The notes beneath the pieces were generated by a model. It was not told the DNA's origin and did not search any database. It saw nothing but the letters and a program-made list of their open reading frames with translations. From a virus, in IMG/VR virus record IMGVR_UViG_3300043654_000013, positions 1-47,280 of that record: 47,280 nt of DNA; one strand, given 5' to 3'. Shown piece by piece: positions 37,983 through 46,561 of this stretch. Position numbers and translations under genes: made by a program. Within the stretch, counting starts at the first letter, position 1. The number at the start of each line of letters is the position of its first letter.

Positions 37983-38714
37983 TCACGGCCCCGGAATGTA
38001 ATCGAGGTAGGGGGTCGCGCCGCTCTGGTAAGTCGGCTGCGCCCGTTGTCCCTGGCCCAAAGCCGAGATGTCGCGCTTGTTCGCGCCCAAGCGCCCGAGC
38101 AGGCGGCGAATATAGGCTTGCGCCTTCTGGCCCTTGAGCGCCGCGGTTTCGCCCTTCTGCGCCCCGAGCAACTCAGCCGCTGCGGTAAGCACGATCGCGG
38201 TCGAGTCGATCATGCACACATCGGTGTCGACCTTGAGCGGATTAAGCGGCGCTTGCCCGTTCCAGCGCATGTTGGAGTCCATGGTCGGGATCGGCCAAAT
38301 CTGCGCCTGGCCGGCAAACTCGGTCAGCCCGCTGACGGGATCGACGTTGACCACATTGCGCCATCGCACCGGCGGGTAAGAGGCCAGGGTCTCATTGATC
38401 CAATCTTCAAAACCAAACCGCAGCGGCAACCACGGCTGCTGCGTATTGGGCGCGTAATTGCGCCACAGGCCGAGTACGTTTTCGAACGGCATCGTCGGAT
38501 CGAAATCGACATATTGAGTATTCGCCGGCAAAACGAAATCGATCCGGTAGCTCAGATGCGGCCAAGCGTAGAGGTTCCACAATTCGCGCTGGGTGCGCTC
38601 CAGAATGGTGTTCTGCATGTCGACGGCCGAAAGACCGTGCGCGGGCAGGAGGCTCGAATAGATTTCGGCCCTCAGCTCGTAACGCAGATCCGAAAGCGCG
38701 ACGCCCAGCGGCAT
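37983..38714 (-). CDS. Head-tail adaptor (T7 gp11/P22 gp4-like)
   Basis: 243 aa. Helical N-terminus (GVALSDLRYELRAEIYSSLL, MQNTILERTQRELWNLYAWP), beta middle with Pro and aromatic residues, and a helical C-terminus (AAELLGAQKGETAALKGQKA). This layout and the position between capsid and hub genes fit the adaptor ring that joins portal to tail. ATG 38714 nearly abuts the upstream stop. Confidence 0.75.
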   Translation of the reverse strand: MPLGVALSDLRYELRAEIYSSLLPAHGLSAVDMQNTILERTQRELWNLYAWPHLSYRIDFVLPANTQYVDFDPTMPFENVLGLWRNYAPNTQQPWLPLRFGFEDWINETLASYPPVRWRNVVNVDPVSGLTEFAGQAQIWPIPTMDSNMRWNGQAPLNPLKVDTDVCMIDSTAIVLTAAAELLGAQKGETAALKGQKAQAYIRRLLGRLGANKRDISALGQGQRAQPTYQSGATPYLDYIPGP

Positions 38715-38715
38715 G

Positions 38716-39135
38716 TCAAACTTCTGCCGGCTGTCGCTTGCCCTTCGCTGCGGCAGGCGCGGGCGTGGGCGCGGGCGGCGTCAGCTCCAGCTCGGGCTCG
38801 GGCTCCGATCGCTTGATGTCGGCGACCAGATTGCGCTTCGGCCGCTCGATCGCGATCGGATCTCGATCGCCAGGAAACTCCATCTCCATCGTCGGTCGCG
38901 ATCCAGGGTAACAAAAGCCGACCGCTTCGGTGCCGTAGAGGCCCAAGAGCCGCATTTTTTCAGCCTGAATAGTCGTCGGCTCGGAGCCGGCAAACTCGCA
39001 GTCGAAGACGTTATCCTCGCCGTGCAGTTGCTGCAGCACCCTCACTTCCGGCCATGACACCGGGACGTCGGGGCCGCGATAGAGAACATTATTCGGATCA
39101 CCGCCAAGCGCGATCTTGCACGATACGTAGTCCAT
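38716..39135 (-). CDS. Small protein downstream of the capsid gene
   Basis: 139 aa, CGGAGG upstream. N-terminal half compact (KIALGGDPNNVLYRGPDVPV, EVRVLQQLHGEDNVFDCEFA), C-terminal half Pro/Glu-rich and probably disordered. Similar proteins follow capsid genes in podoviruses of Proteobacteria. Possible capsid accessory or head completion role. Confidence 0.62.
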   Translation of the reverse strand: MDYVSCKIALGGDPNNVLYRGPDVPVSWPEVRVLQQLHGEDNVFDCEFAGSEPTTIQAEKMRLLGLYGTEAVGFCYPGSRPTMEMEFPGDRDPIAIERPKRNLVADIKRSEPEPELELTPPAPTPAPAAAKGKRQPAEV

Positions 39136-39149
39136 TCTAGCCTCCGAAA

Positions 39150-39180
39150 TGTAGGGCGTCGTGCGTACCGACGCCCTACA
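39150..39180 (-). terminator. 12-bp hairpin after the major capsid gene
   Basis: Perfect arms TGTAGGGCGTCG (39150-39161) and CGACGCCCTACA (39169-39180), loop of 7. It lies 9 nt after the capsid stop. The minus-strand sequence behind it is ATTTCGG rather than a full T-run, so partial termination or protection of capsid mRNA is likely, lowering expression of the following genes relative to capsid. Confidence 0.7.
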
Positions 39181-39189
39181 CTTTGATCG

Positions 39190-40299
39190 CTATTTGATCT
39201 CAATCACAAGGGAGGAGTTGCGCTGAGTAGCGACCATCTGCCCGGTTGACGTGATCGACTTGTACAGGACGAACTGATTCGCCGGCCGCGCCGGCGTGTG
39301 GTCCTTCCGCCACTCGTCGGTCATCTGCACCAGGAAGATTTTCTTCGGGTCGAACCAATAGCACCGCTTCGATAGGCCGAGGTCGTCGAGGCTCGGGTCG
39401 TACTGGAAGTCCGTGCCCATGTACCTCAACTGGCCAACGCTGATATCGCGCGAATTTGAGAAGCCTTGCATCGAGTAGTTGCCGTTGGCCCGCACTTCAA
39501 CCTCCATCGCGCCGATGAAGTCCGAGCCACAGAGAGCCATGGTGGGTTTCCCACCATAGCGGATGAGCTGGCGATATTCGGTCTGCAGCATCGAAATCAG
39601 CGCCCCGCCGTCAGCCGGGTCGGAAGTGATCGAATCGCCGCCATGGACGCCAAGCGCCGGCGTGCCGCCGACCTTAATGCCAAACGCCGTGGTGCGGGCT
39701 CGATTGCGCCACCAGGAATTATTGGCGAGCGATTGATCGAGACCGCCGACGACGCCAACCGAGGGGTCGGCCGAGATCAAGAAGCGGATGCCGGCGAGCG
39801 CCTTGGGATCGGTGGTCCCGTCGCCCCATAGCAAACCATTCATGCCACGGGCGTATTGCTCCCCCAGTTCGAACAACTTGTCTTGGAATAAATTCACCAA
39901 GACTGTCTCGTCGCGATCCGTGTGCTCGGTGGTGTTCTCACCATTCGTATCGACTACGCTTATTCCATCCATTTTCAATTCGGTATGGGTAAGCGTCAAG
40001 CCTAAATGATGTTCCCTCCAAGGATAGTTGCCACGAACAATGTTCGCCGGAGTAAAAAATCCGACGGTATCATTGTGGGTATAGCCTTTAACGACGTCAT
40101 TACCTGAACCGTCGCCGAATTGACCATGCAGCGCAACACTAATGTTGCCCTTGCCGCCTGGGAATTTCTTTGGCTCACTTTCCGCCCACTTCAGAAGCGG
40201 CTTATCTTGCAGGGTCTGAAAGAATTCTTCTGGCCGGCCCCAGTAATAATCGAGCGCGGCATTCGCGATATTGGTGATTTCTCCAGCCGTAAAGGCCAT
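39190..40299 (-). CDS. Major capsid protein
   Basis: 369 aa, no low complexity, strongly structured. The start MAFTAGEITNIANAALDYYW, middle YTHNDTVGFFTPANIVRGNY, LHGQFGDGSGNDV and the C-terminal RNSSLVIEIK are like major capsid proteins of podoviruses of alphaproteobacteria. Position after the scaffold gene and before a strong hairpin supports a highly expressed coat protein, presumably HK97 fold. GGAGC precedes the ATG at 10 nt. Confidence 0.85.
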   Translation of the reverse strand: MAFTAGEITNIANAALDYYWGRPEEFFQTLQDKPLLKWAESEPKKFPGGKGNISVALHGQFGDGSGNDVVKGYTHNDTVGFFTPANIVRGNYPWREHHLGLTLTHTELKMDGISVVDTNGENTTEHTDRDETVLVNLFQDKLFELGEQYARGMNGLLWGDGTTDPKALAGIRFLISADPSVGVVGGLDQSLANNSWWRNRARTTAFGIKVGGTPALGVHGGDSITSDPADGGALISMLQTEYRQLIRYGGKPTMALCGSDFIGAMEVEVRANGNYSMQGFSNSRDISVGQLRYMGTDFQYDPSLDDLGLSKRCYWFDPKKIFLVQMTDEWRKDHTPARPANQFVLYKSITSTGQMVATQRNSSLVIEIK

Positions 40300-40327
40300 A
40301 GCTCAAAGCGCTCCGAGCGCGGGCTCG

Positions 40328-41377
40328 TCAACGCGATCGCTCTATTGCGAAATGAATCGCCTCCTTCAGGCTCTTCGGTTCCGTCCGAGCGCCGTTGACC
40401 CGATTGATGCTGCTCGGAACCTGTTGCGTACCCCGTGGACTTGGCATGAAGCGCGAAGTCATCGCTCTCGCCCGCTCGTAAGCCTGTTTCGCAATCTCGA
40501 CGGCTTCGGCGGGCGAGCGCGGCGGTCCGCGCTCATGCACAACGGCGTGCAGCAGCTCCCTCACAACGGGTTCTGTGCGCGCGTAGTCGGGGTCGGATCT
40601 TCGAACCCCCGTCTCCCAGGTAGAAACCGCACCTGCCACTTCAGACTGAAAATTGCGGACAGTCTCAGCGTAGTTGCGTTGAGACGTCTCCTGCGTCACT
40701 CGGGTGAGCTGCGAAGCGGCGAGCTGCTCGCGACTTCTCACCTGGGCGACATACCGTGCCGCGTCCGCGGTCATATGCCCGCCCTGGACCGCCGCTTGGA
40801 GGTCAGCCGGGAGCTGTATGCCGAGGCTCTCCTGCGCCAATTTGACGTAGGGCGCGACGCCCTCCAGGAACACCCTGTAGTCGCCACGTCGCATCGCCGC
40901 GGCCAAATCCAGCACGAGCCCGAAATCTTCCTTGGCGATGTCCGCCTGTTTCAGGAAGCTCTGCAGCGCCTGCGTCGTCTGAGCCTGAGCTTCGAGCGGT
41001 GCGATCTGGGATTTAAGTCCGTTGATCTGGGCTCGAAACTCGTCGATGCGCTTTCGCGTGCGCGGTGAGAAAGCGTCTACTTCCGCCTGGGTGAGCGGTC
41101 CTAAATCCTCTTTCGCCTGCGCGCCTGGAGCTGCCGACTCTCCAGACCTTGAGACGCCGCGTTCGTCGCCGGGACCAGGCTGAGCGCGAGGCGCTGCCTT
41201 ACGGACGACTTCAAGCAGCGACTCGCGGCTCTCGGCCTTATCGCCGGATGGGGTCGACGATTCCCCCGATACGTCAGGCGACGCTGGTGTTGAGGCAGCG
41301 CCGCCTTGAGCTTCACCACCCGCCGGCGCGGGTGTCGAGGCTGGTTCATTTGTGACGACGGACGGCTCGTCAGCCAT
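40328..41377 (-). CDS. Scaffolding-type protein
   Basis: 349 aa. The N-terminal 95 residues are Pro/Ser/Ala/Gly-rich and disordered; from about 95 a long charged coiled coil (VDAFSPRTRKRIDEFRAQIN, AQAQTTQALQSFLKQADIAK) is followed by helices and a basic C-terminus (SLKEAIHFAIERSR). Helical, charged and directly upstream of the coat gene, as expected of a scaffold that guides procapsid assembly and leaves or is retained. The start has a weak Shine-Dalgarno inside a long hairpin. Confidence 0.72.
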   Translation of the reverse strand: MADEPSVVTNEPASTPAPAGGEAQGGAASTPASPDVSGESSTPSGDKAESRESLLEVVRKAAPRAQPGPGDERGVSRSGESAAPGAQAKEDLGPLTQAEVDAFSPRTRKRIDEFRAQINGLKSQIAPLEAQAQTTQALQSFLKQADIAKEDFGLVLDLAAAMRRGDYRVFLEGVAPYVKLAQESLGIQLPADLQAAVQGGHMTADAARYVAQVRSREQLAASQLTRVTQETSQRNYAETVRNFQSEVAGAVSTWETGVRRSDPDYARTEPVVRELLHAVVHERGPPRSPAEAVEIAKQAYERARAMTSRFMPSPRGTQQVPSSINRVNGARTEPKSLKEAIHFAIERSR

Positions 41378-41507
41378 TATTTACGTCCCATGAGTTGGGG
41401 GTTGTGCCGCATTTACGGCCAACACGCAACACCATGGGACGCTTCGTCTTGCCCTTGTGACGGGCTCGCGGTCTGACCCGCCTATCGCTGTGGATCGCTG
41501 AACGCAT
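41370..41507 (-). CDS. 45-aa very basic reading frame before scaffold
   Basis: Codes MRSAIHSDRRVRPRARHKGK, then TKRPMVLRVGRKCGTTPNSWD, VNNG. The stop overlaps the scaffold start by 8 nt (ATGGCTGA), a coupling type repeated in this genome. No Shine-Dalgarno is seen before the ATG and the 3' part lies in a large inverted repeat, so expression is uncertain. Confidence 0.35.
   Translation of the reverse strand: MRSAIHSDRRVRPRARHKGKTKRPMVLRVGRKCGTTPNSWDVNNG
41384..41441. promoter_or_regulatory. Inverted repeat just upstream of the scaffold start
   Basis: Arms CGTCCCATG (41384-41392) and CATGGGACG (41433-41441), 9 bp perfect, with a 40-nt loop. The inner arm ends 7 nt from the scaffold ATG on the minus strand, so RNA folding could affect scaffold translation. 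Confidence 0.45.
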
Positions 41508-41551
41508 CTTTCGCGATGCTATCGTCAGCCTACGTTCGCGAGCTTACCGGC

Positions 41552-41731
41552 TCAGATGTGGCCGGTAAACGCCGCGATCAAAAGGACAATCAAAAGAATG
41601 CCGATAATCCCCACACCACCGTGGTTATAACCGTAACCATAGCCCCAATAGGGCACCACCGTGCCGCCGCCCAACCCCCCGAGCAGCACCAGGACCAAGA
41701 CCACCACCAAAACGATGCCAAGCGTGCTCAT
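41552..41731 (-). CDS. 59-aa glycine-rich two-span membrane protein (DUF3309-like)
   Basis: Start MSTLGIVLVVVLVLVLLGGL, a loop PYWGYGYGYNHGGVG, then IIGILLIVLLIAAFTGHI. Two hydrophobic spans around a Tyr/Gly-rich loop are like DUF3309 proteins, common in alphaproteobacterial chromosomes. GAGGAG precedes ATG 41731. It sits between portal and scaffold genes on the same strand. A cellular-type gene captured by the phage is possible; function unknown. Confidence 0.72.
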   Translation of the reverse strand: MSTLGIVLVVVLVLVLLGGLGGGTVVPYWGYGYGYNHGGVGIIGILLIVLLIAAFTGHI

Positions 41732-41741
41732 GGGCGTCTCC

Positions 41742-44240
41742 TCAATGCGTCGGCCCGGTTAACCGGCCCATGCCGGGAGTTGGGGTCGCCGGACCTGATT
41801 GAGGACCGGGCGTCGGCGGCGGGAAGCTGCCGCCTGGGCGCGGGTTCTGCGGCGCATTCTGGTCGCCGGCCGGCCCCTGCATCTGCGGCGACTTCGCGCC
41901 AGCGCCGGGACTGGGCGCGGCCATCTGACCTGGCGGCGCTGGACCGCCTGCGCCGCCACCGCCGCCGCGCGCCATCGTGTTCATCGCCACGATCGAGGGC
42001 AGCGGCGACTTGAACGCTTGCGTCAAGTCGAGCTTGTCATCGAGGCGGTGCAGGAGATCGCGCGCCAGGAACTCGGGGTCGATGCCAGGGATCTGCATCA
42101 CCAAGGGGTAAATCTTCTGCGCGTTGGCGATCTCTTGCGCCTGGTTCGGGTTGCCCGAGCTGCCGGCCTCGATCTCCAGCCAAACCTCTTCAGCGATCTG
42201 CTGCCGGGTCAGATCCGGCCACACTGCGCCCGGCCCGACGATGCGCTTCACAGTGGCTTCGGCCACGTTCGAAAACAGGAGCTGGCCGCCGTATTTGGCG
42301 AGATGGGTCAGGAGGTCGTCGAGATCGTCGACGTTCGAATCGTTGGTCGTGGTGCGCGAAGCCTCGCCAATCTGCGATTCGGTCGCGGTGCCTCCGGCGG
42401 TGCCCCCAAGGTTAGCCTCTTGGAAGCCGACCACCCGCAGCGTGTCCTCGAAATAGGGCGCGACGTCATAGAGCGCCGGATTGATCTCCGGCCCGGTGAA
42501 GGCTTGCAACAGCTCCTGCACCTTCTGCCCTGGCTGCAGTCCGTTGATTTCAAGAATAGCGTTCGCAGGATGCGATTCGAGCTTCTCGATGTCTTCCTGG
42601 TCAAGCGCGCCAGCGACAACCACCGTCTTGGGGCGAGCGGCTCGGCGATGTTCGCGCATGCCTTGCCGAGCGGTGTTGTAGTCGGTCTGCATATCCTTCA
42701 TCAGCCGGACGTCGGACGGCGGGAAAATATCGTCCTCGTGATCAGTCTCGTTGAAGGTCAGCGCGAACCAGGGCCAGAAGCGCTCAAGCGGCGTGTCAGG
42801 CCCGGCCGGCTCGCGCAAGAAATCCATGTAACCATCGCAGACGATGTACACGAGCCCGTCTTTGCGATTGTAAATCTCCCAGATGCAACAGCATTGCTTG
42901 TCGTCGCCGGTGCCTTTTTCTTTTTCATTCGGCCCGAGCGACATCAGATAATTCGCTCGCGCGCTGGCGCTCATACCGCTGTCTGGCCGGCTATACGAAA
43001 CATAAGACTTGCCGACGTCGATCGAGTAAATCTCTTTCACTTCGTTGGGGCTAAGAATGTATTCCTGCGCCACCCAATCGGAGCCAAGGAAGCCACGCAG
43101 ATGAATGCACTTCGTGTCGGGGATGATCGAGAACGAGCTGGGGTAATCGTACGTCAGGCCCTCGTGAGCGATGAACTCCTGCTGGCCCTGCAGATCCTGT
43201 ATCATCAAGCGCAATTGTTCGGCTTCAGCGCTATCCGGGTCACTCTCGTTGTCGGCGATATCTGCTGCGAGACGTTCGAGAGTCCCGAGGCGCTCATTGA
43301 TGTCCGATAGCTTGGCGATCACGTCGGGGCGCTTCTGCATCACCCGCTCGAAACCGAGCTTGACGTAGGCGACGCCGACCGTCAGCGCGCGCCGCACCGT
43401 CATCTTCATCAGTTGCTTGAAGGGATGTAACTGTTGCGCGACCTGGTATGCGTAGAGCAGCTCCAGGGTCTTGGCGATTTTGTCGAGCAGGTCGGTCTGC
43501 TGTTTGACCTGGCTGGCGTCCTGGATAATCGCCATGCCCTGCTGCAGCATCTGCCCCATCATCGGGTTGGGCGGCGGCATGCCTGGTGGGCCAACACCCA
43601 ACCCCGGCGGCATGCCTGGAGGCGCGCCAGGAAGCCCAGGAGGCCCCGGAGGCCCCGGAGGGGCTCCAGTAGACCCGACAGGCCCCGGCGGCATCCCTGG
43701 CGGTCCTGGGGGCACGGCGGGGGCTCCAGCGCCCGGCGGCGCGCCTGGCGGGGCTGGCGGACCGATCGTCTGGCCGGCGAGCTGGCCCGACTGCAGCAGC
43801 ATCTGGCCCGATTCCTGGATCGCCTGCAGGGTCTGCTCGGTGCCGTCCCAGACCGTATTGAGTATCATCTCGCGCCGGCGGGCGACCGCTTTAGGATTAC
43901 GGGCATAGAGAAAACTAACCCTTTGGGTCACCTCGCGCAGGGTGATGTTGGCGACGTAGCGCTTCTCTTTCGGGTTCTTCGACCATTGCTTGCCAAGACA
44001 AAAATCCTGGTCCTCCCTCATTCGTTCGAAGGCCGGCTTCCAGTGTTTCTTGGCATGCTTGACTTCCGCCGCCCAAGCTCTGACCAGCGCCTTGCGTTGC
44101 TGCGGCGGCTGCGGCGGGTCGCGCTCGATCATCTTGGCGTCGGCTTCGCCCTGGCCGATGATCTGCTGACCCGAAACACCCTGCGGCGTGCCGAACAGAG
44201 CCTCGACCGCCGCTTGGTTCGGATCTTGAGGACCAGGCAT
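41742..44240 (-). CDS. Portal protein with collagen-like insert
   Basis: 832 aa. Residues 45-145 and 228-790 match podovirus portals (FCLGKQWSKNPKEKRYVANI, RALTVGVAYVKLGFERVMQK, WPWFALTFNETDHEDDIFPP, DMQTDYNTARQGMREHRRAA). The portal ring is the DNA entry channel and terminase docking site. Residues about 160-226 are an insertion of Gly-Pro-Pro and Gly-x-Pro repeats, collagen-like; the last 60 residues are also Pro/Gly-rich. The start is coupled to the zinc-ribbon gene (TGATG). Confidence 0.88.
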   Translation of the reverse strand: MPGPQDPNQAAVEALFGTPQGVSGQQIIGQGEADAKMIERDPPQPPQQRKALVRAWAAEVKHAKKHWKPAFERMREDQDFCLGKQWSKNPKEKRYVANITLREVTQRVSFLYARNPKAVARRREMILNTVWDGTEQTLQAIQESGQMLLQSGQLAGQTIGPPAPPGAPPGAGAPAVPPGPPGMPPGPVGSTGAPPGPPGPPGLPGAPPGMPPGLGVGPPGMPPPNPMMGQMLQQGMAIIQDASQVKQQTDLLDKIAKTLELLYAYQVAQQLHPFKQLMKMTVRRALTVGVAYVKLGFERVMQKRPDVIAKLSDINERLGTLERLAADIADNESDPDSAEAEQLRLMIQDLQGQQEFIAHEGLTYDYPSSFSIIPDTKCIHLRGFLGSDWVAQEYILSPNEVKEIYSIDVGKSYVSYSRPDSGMSASARANYLMSLGPNEKEKGTGDDKQCCCIWEIYNRKDGLVYIVCDGYMDFLREPAGPDTPLERFWPWFALTFNETDHEDDIFPPSDVRLMKDMQTDYNTARQGMREHRRAARPKTVVVAGALDQEDIEKLESHPANAILEINGLQPGQKVQELLQAFTGPEINPALYDVAPYFEDTLRVVGFQEANLGGTAGGTATESQIGEASRTTTNDSNVDDLDDLLTHLAKYGGQLLFSNVAEATVKRIVGPGAVWPDLTRQQIAEEVWLEIEAGSSGNPNQAQEIANAQKIYPLVMQIPGIDPEFLARDLLHRLDDKLDLTQAFKSPLPSIVAMNTMARGGGGGAGGPAPPGQMAAPSPGAGAKSPQMQGPAGDQNAPQNPRPGGSFPPPTPGPQSGPATPTPGMGRLTGPTH

Positions 44241-44392
44241 CAGATCACCCTCGCCGGCGCGTAATGTTTAACCCGACCGCACTCCCGGCATTGCCAGCCA
44301 ATCCAAATCACGCCGTCGTGCGTCCCCGAAACGACGCTGCCACCACACCAACCAAATCGGCATTTCAAACCGTGAAAGAAACGGCGGATCAT
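44240..44392 (-). CDS. Small zinc-ribbon protein between terminase and portal
   Basis: 50 aa, start MIRRFFHGLKCRFGWCGGSV, with Cys11, Cys16, Cys35 and Cys38. Its ATG shares a base with the terminase stop and its stop shares a base with the portal start, so all three are translated in a chain. It is a paralogue of the protein at 5161-5322 (25 of 40 residues identical from the first Cys). Position suggests a packaging-linked role; DNA binding is possible. Confidence 0.8.
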   Translation of the reverse strand: MIRRFFHGLKCRFGWCGGSVVSGTHDGVIWIGWQCRECGRVKHYAPARVI

Positions 44393-45957
44393 CACCAGCC
44401 ATCCATTGCGGCGCGCGCTTCACGTTCGGCGCGCTTCGTGTTTTCCTTCACCCAGCCGAGGGTGAACTCTTTCGGGTGATCGTTCCGCACCTTCGGTTGC
44501 CCCCGCGCCGGAATCTGCTTCATCAGGCCAAGCCCGATCAGCGACAGCGCGTCGACAAAATCATCAAAACCACTATGCGGGAATTTTAGCAATTGATCGC
44601 GGGCGTCATGAAACCACCGCGGAAACCGGGGAAAGTAGACCCGACCCATGTTCATCCGCGCCGAGATCGACTGGGCGCGCGCTTGCTTGTCGGCGATCGG
44701 CGCGATCTCGTCGATCGAGCACCACACCCGGCGCTCCAGCATGCGCTTGCGCAAGAACGGCCCGATCGACTTCGAGATGCCGCCCTTCTCGCCCCACCAC
44801 AGCATCGGCTTATATTTCGCCATCAGACCGATCATCGCCTCGATCGATTGATCGGACGGCAAACGCCCCCAGACAATGTCGGGCATGATCCAGATGTTGT
44901 CGTGCTCGTCGACCCCGACCACCAGGTGAACAGTCTTGTCGTTGTCCTGGCCGGTCGACACCGCGAGATCCGATGCGCCGTAATAGCGCAGGCTGTCGGG
45001 ATGCGGCAGCTCGGACATTTTGTTGTAGGTGCGAATAAAGTCGATCTTGAAAAACGAGCCTTCCGCCGGCGTCGGTCGACCCTGATAGAGGGCGCTGAAG
45101 CCGCGTGCGTCGGCGCGACGCTGATCGAGCAGAAACGCAGACCCGAACCGGCTCGGCCAAAGCGGCGCATCAATCGGCCGGCCGAGCGGATCATCCTCTT
45201 CGGCCAACGCCGGCAGGTTGATGATCGACCAGGTCGCCGCCTCGTCCTCGTTGTAATAGGGATTGGTCGGGTCGGTGTGACGACCAATGATGTCGTCCTC
45301 GTTCCAGCGCGTGGCGATGATCACCAGCGCCGCGTCCTGGGTCATCATGCGATAGCGCAGGACGTTGTTGTACCAGGCCCAAAGCGCCTCACGCACGATC
45401 GGCGAGTCGGCCTCTTTGCGGTTCTTCACCGGGTCGTCGAGGATGTTGATGTCGCCGCCGCGGCCGGTCAGCGTGCCGCCGACGCCGACGAAAAACATAT
45501 CGCCGCCATCGACAATGCGCAGCCGATCGTTGGCCGCGCCGCCATAGCGCAGCTCCAGCTTCGGAAAGACATGCTGGTAGAGCGGCGATTGCATCGTCGT
45601 CTTGACGACGCCGCCGACGTCCTGGGCGAATTTGTCGTTGTAGGTGGCGAAGACGATCGACCTACGTGGATTGCGGCCGACCGCCCAAGTCGGGAACAGC
45701 ATCGAAGCAAGCTTGGTCTTGCCGTGCCGCGGCGGACACGAGATCATCAACCGCTTGATCCGACCCGCCTCGACCTCTTCCAGCGCCGCCCCGATCACCC
45801 GATGGTGGCGCGCCACTTCATAGGACGAGCACAGAGCATCGACCCGGTGGTCCGGGTCGGGGCTCATGTAGCGCGCGAACGGAATCAGGCTCACGCGCGA
45901 TTTGAGGATCTCCTTTTTCCGGTCGAGAAGAAGGAGCCGGCGATCGGCGGTGTTCAA
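44392..45957 (-). CDS. terL: Terminase large subunit
   Basis: 521 aa from a TTG overlapping the upstream stop (TTGA). ATPase: Walker A CPPRHGKT (74-81), Walker B INILDDP (170-176), coupling motif IATRWNEDD (214-222). RNase H-like nuclease: Asp330 (GASDLAVS) and Asp469 (FDDFVDALSL). It powers DNA packaging and cuts the concatemer. It belongs to the PRHGKT-type terminases common in prophages, fitting a headful mechanism, though the ends cannot be told from sequence alone. Confidence 0.93.
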   Translation of the reverse strand: MNTADRRLLLLDRKKEILKSRVSLIPFARYMSPDPDHRVDALCSSYEVARHHRVIGAALEEVEAGRIKRLMISCPPRHGKTKLASMLFPTWAVGRNPRRSIVFATYNDKFAQDVGGVVKTTMQSPLYQHVFPKLELRYGGAANDRLRIVDGGDMFFVGVGGTLTGRGGDINILDDPVKNRKEADSPIVREALWAWYNNVLRYRMMTQDAALVIIATRWNEDDIIGRHTDPTNPYYNEDEAATWSIINLPALAEEDDPLGRPIDAPLWPSRFGSAFLLDQRRADARGFSALYQGRPTPAEGSFFKIDFIRTYNKMSELPHPDSLRYYGASDLAVSTGQDNDKTVHLVVGVDEHDNIWIMPDIVWGRLPSDQSIEAMIGLMAKYKPMLWWGEKGGISKSIGPFLRKRMLERRVWCSIDEIAPIADKQARAQSISARMNMGRVYFPRFPRWFHDARDQLLKFPHSGFDDFVDALSLIGLGLMKQIPARGQPKVRNDHPKEFTLGWVKENTKRAEREARAAMDGW

Positions 45958-46235
45958 TCGTAGTCGTCGCCATCCTCGTTAAGGTTCGACCCTGAAGGGA
46001 TCGAATCCGACGAGCCGCCGCCGCCTTTGCCGGGCCGGTATTTCGCCACCATCGCATCGCCGTCTTCGCTGACGCCGCCGCGCGACATTCCCTTGTTGGA
46101 GAAATTGCCATCGTCATCACGGCCCATGCCGACGTGACCGCCCTCGCTTGGCGAACCAACGCCGTGGTCATGCGGGTCGCAATGCTCGTCGCCGGCGGTC
46201 GATGCGCCAGGGGTTCTGGGATCAATCTTCTTCAT
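45954..46235 (-). CDS. Acidic Gly-rich protein upstream of terminase
   Basis: 93 aa, start MKKIDPRTPGASTAGDEHCD. Contains many Asp, Gly and Ser residues, a His-rich CDPHDHG, and little predicted structure. ATGA overlap with the preceding gene and TTGA with the terminase gene. It is in the place where a small terminase could be, but lacks helices or an HTH. Unknown. Confidence 0.6.
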   Translation of the reverse strand: MKKIDPRTPGASTAGDEHCDPHDHGVGSPSEGGHVGMGRDDDGNFSNKGMSRGGVSEDGDAMVAKYRPGKGGGGSSDSIPSGSNLNEDGDDYD

Positions 46236-46492
46236 CGCTTCGAATCCTTATCATCCAGCGCTTTCATCGCCGCCTGGCCGCGCGCGAAACGCTCTTCGTC
46301 TTCCTTCTCGACCCGGTCCGCCTCCTCGTCATCGATCGGCTGACCGACAACGTAATCCTTGTCGCCAGGCTGCGGCAGCGGGCGATCATATTTCTGCGGC
46401 GGATGCAGGTCAGTCGTCGACGGCGCGTCAGGAGCGGGGGCGGCAGGCGCGCGCTTCACCGGCGGCGGCAACGGTTGGTTGGTGGTAGCCAT
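46232..46492 (-). CDS. Pro-rich charged protein
   Basis: 86 aa. Pro/Ala-rich first half, then an acidic helix (EEADRVEKEDEERFARGQAA). AAAGGG precedes ATG 46492. Not recognised; perhaps an assembly accessory. Confidence 0.6.
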   Translation of the reverse strand: MATTNQPLPPPVKRAPAAPAPDAPSTTDLHPPQKYDRPLPQPGDKDYVVGQPIDDEEADRVEKEDEERFARGQAAMKALDDKDSKR

Positions 46493-46517
46493 GTTTGATG
46501 CCCTTTCAAGTTGGAGA

Positions 46518-46539
46518 GTTGGGGCGCATGCGCCCCAAC
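46518..46539. terminator. Perfect 22-bp palindrome between late genes
   Basis: GTTGGGGCGCA followed by its exact complement, ending CCCCAAC. It lies between the Pro/Gly-rich gene and the next late gene. No T-run follows on the minus strand. It shares its outer arms (GTTGGGG/CCCCAAC) with the palindrome at 31531-31547. It may be a hairpin in RNA or a protein site in DNA. Confidence 0.55.
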
Positions 46540-46561
46540 CCCCAACGCACGAGATGCGAGT

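Noticed and set aside
41799-43310. 503-aa plus-strand open frame
   Set aside because: Antisense to the portal gene; no recognisable pattern and no ribosome-binding site.
44593-45963. 456-aa plus-strand open frame
   Set aside because: Antisense of the terminase large subunit gene.
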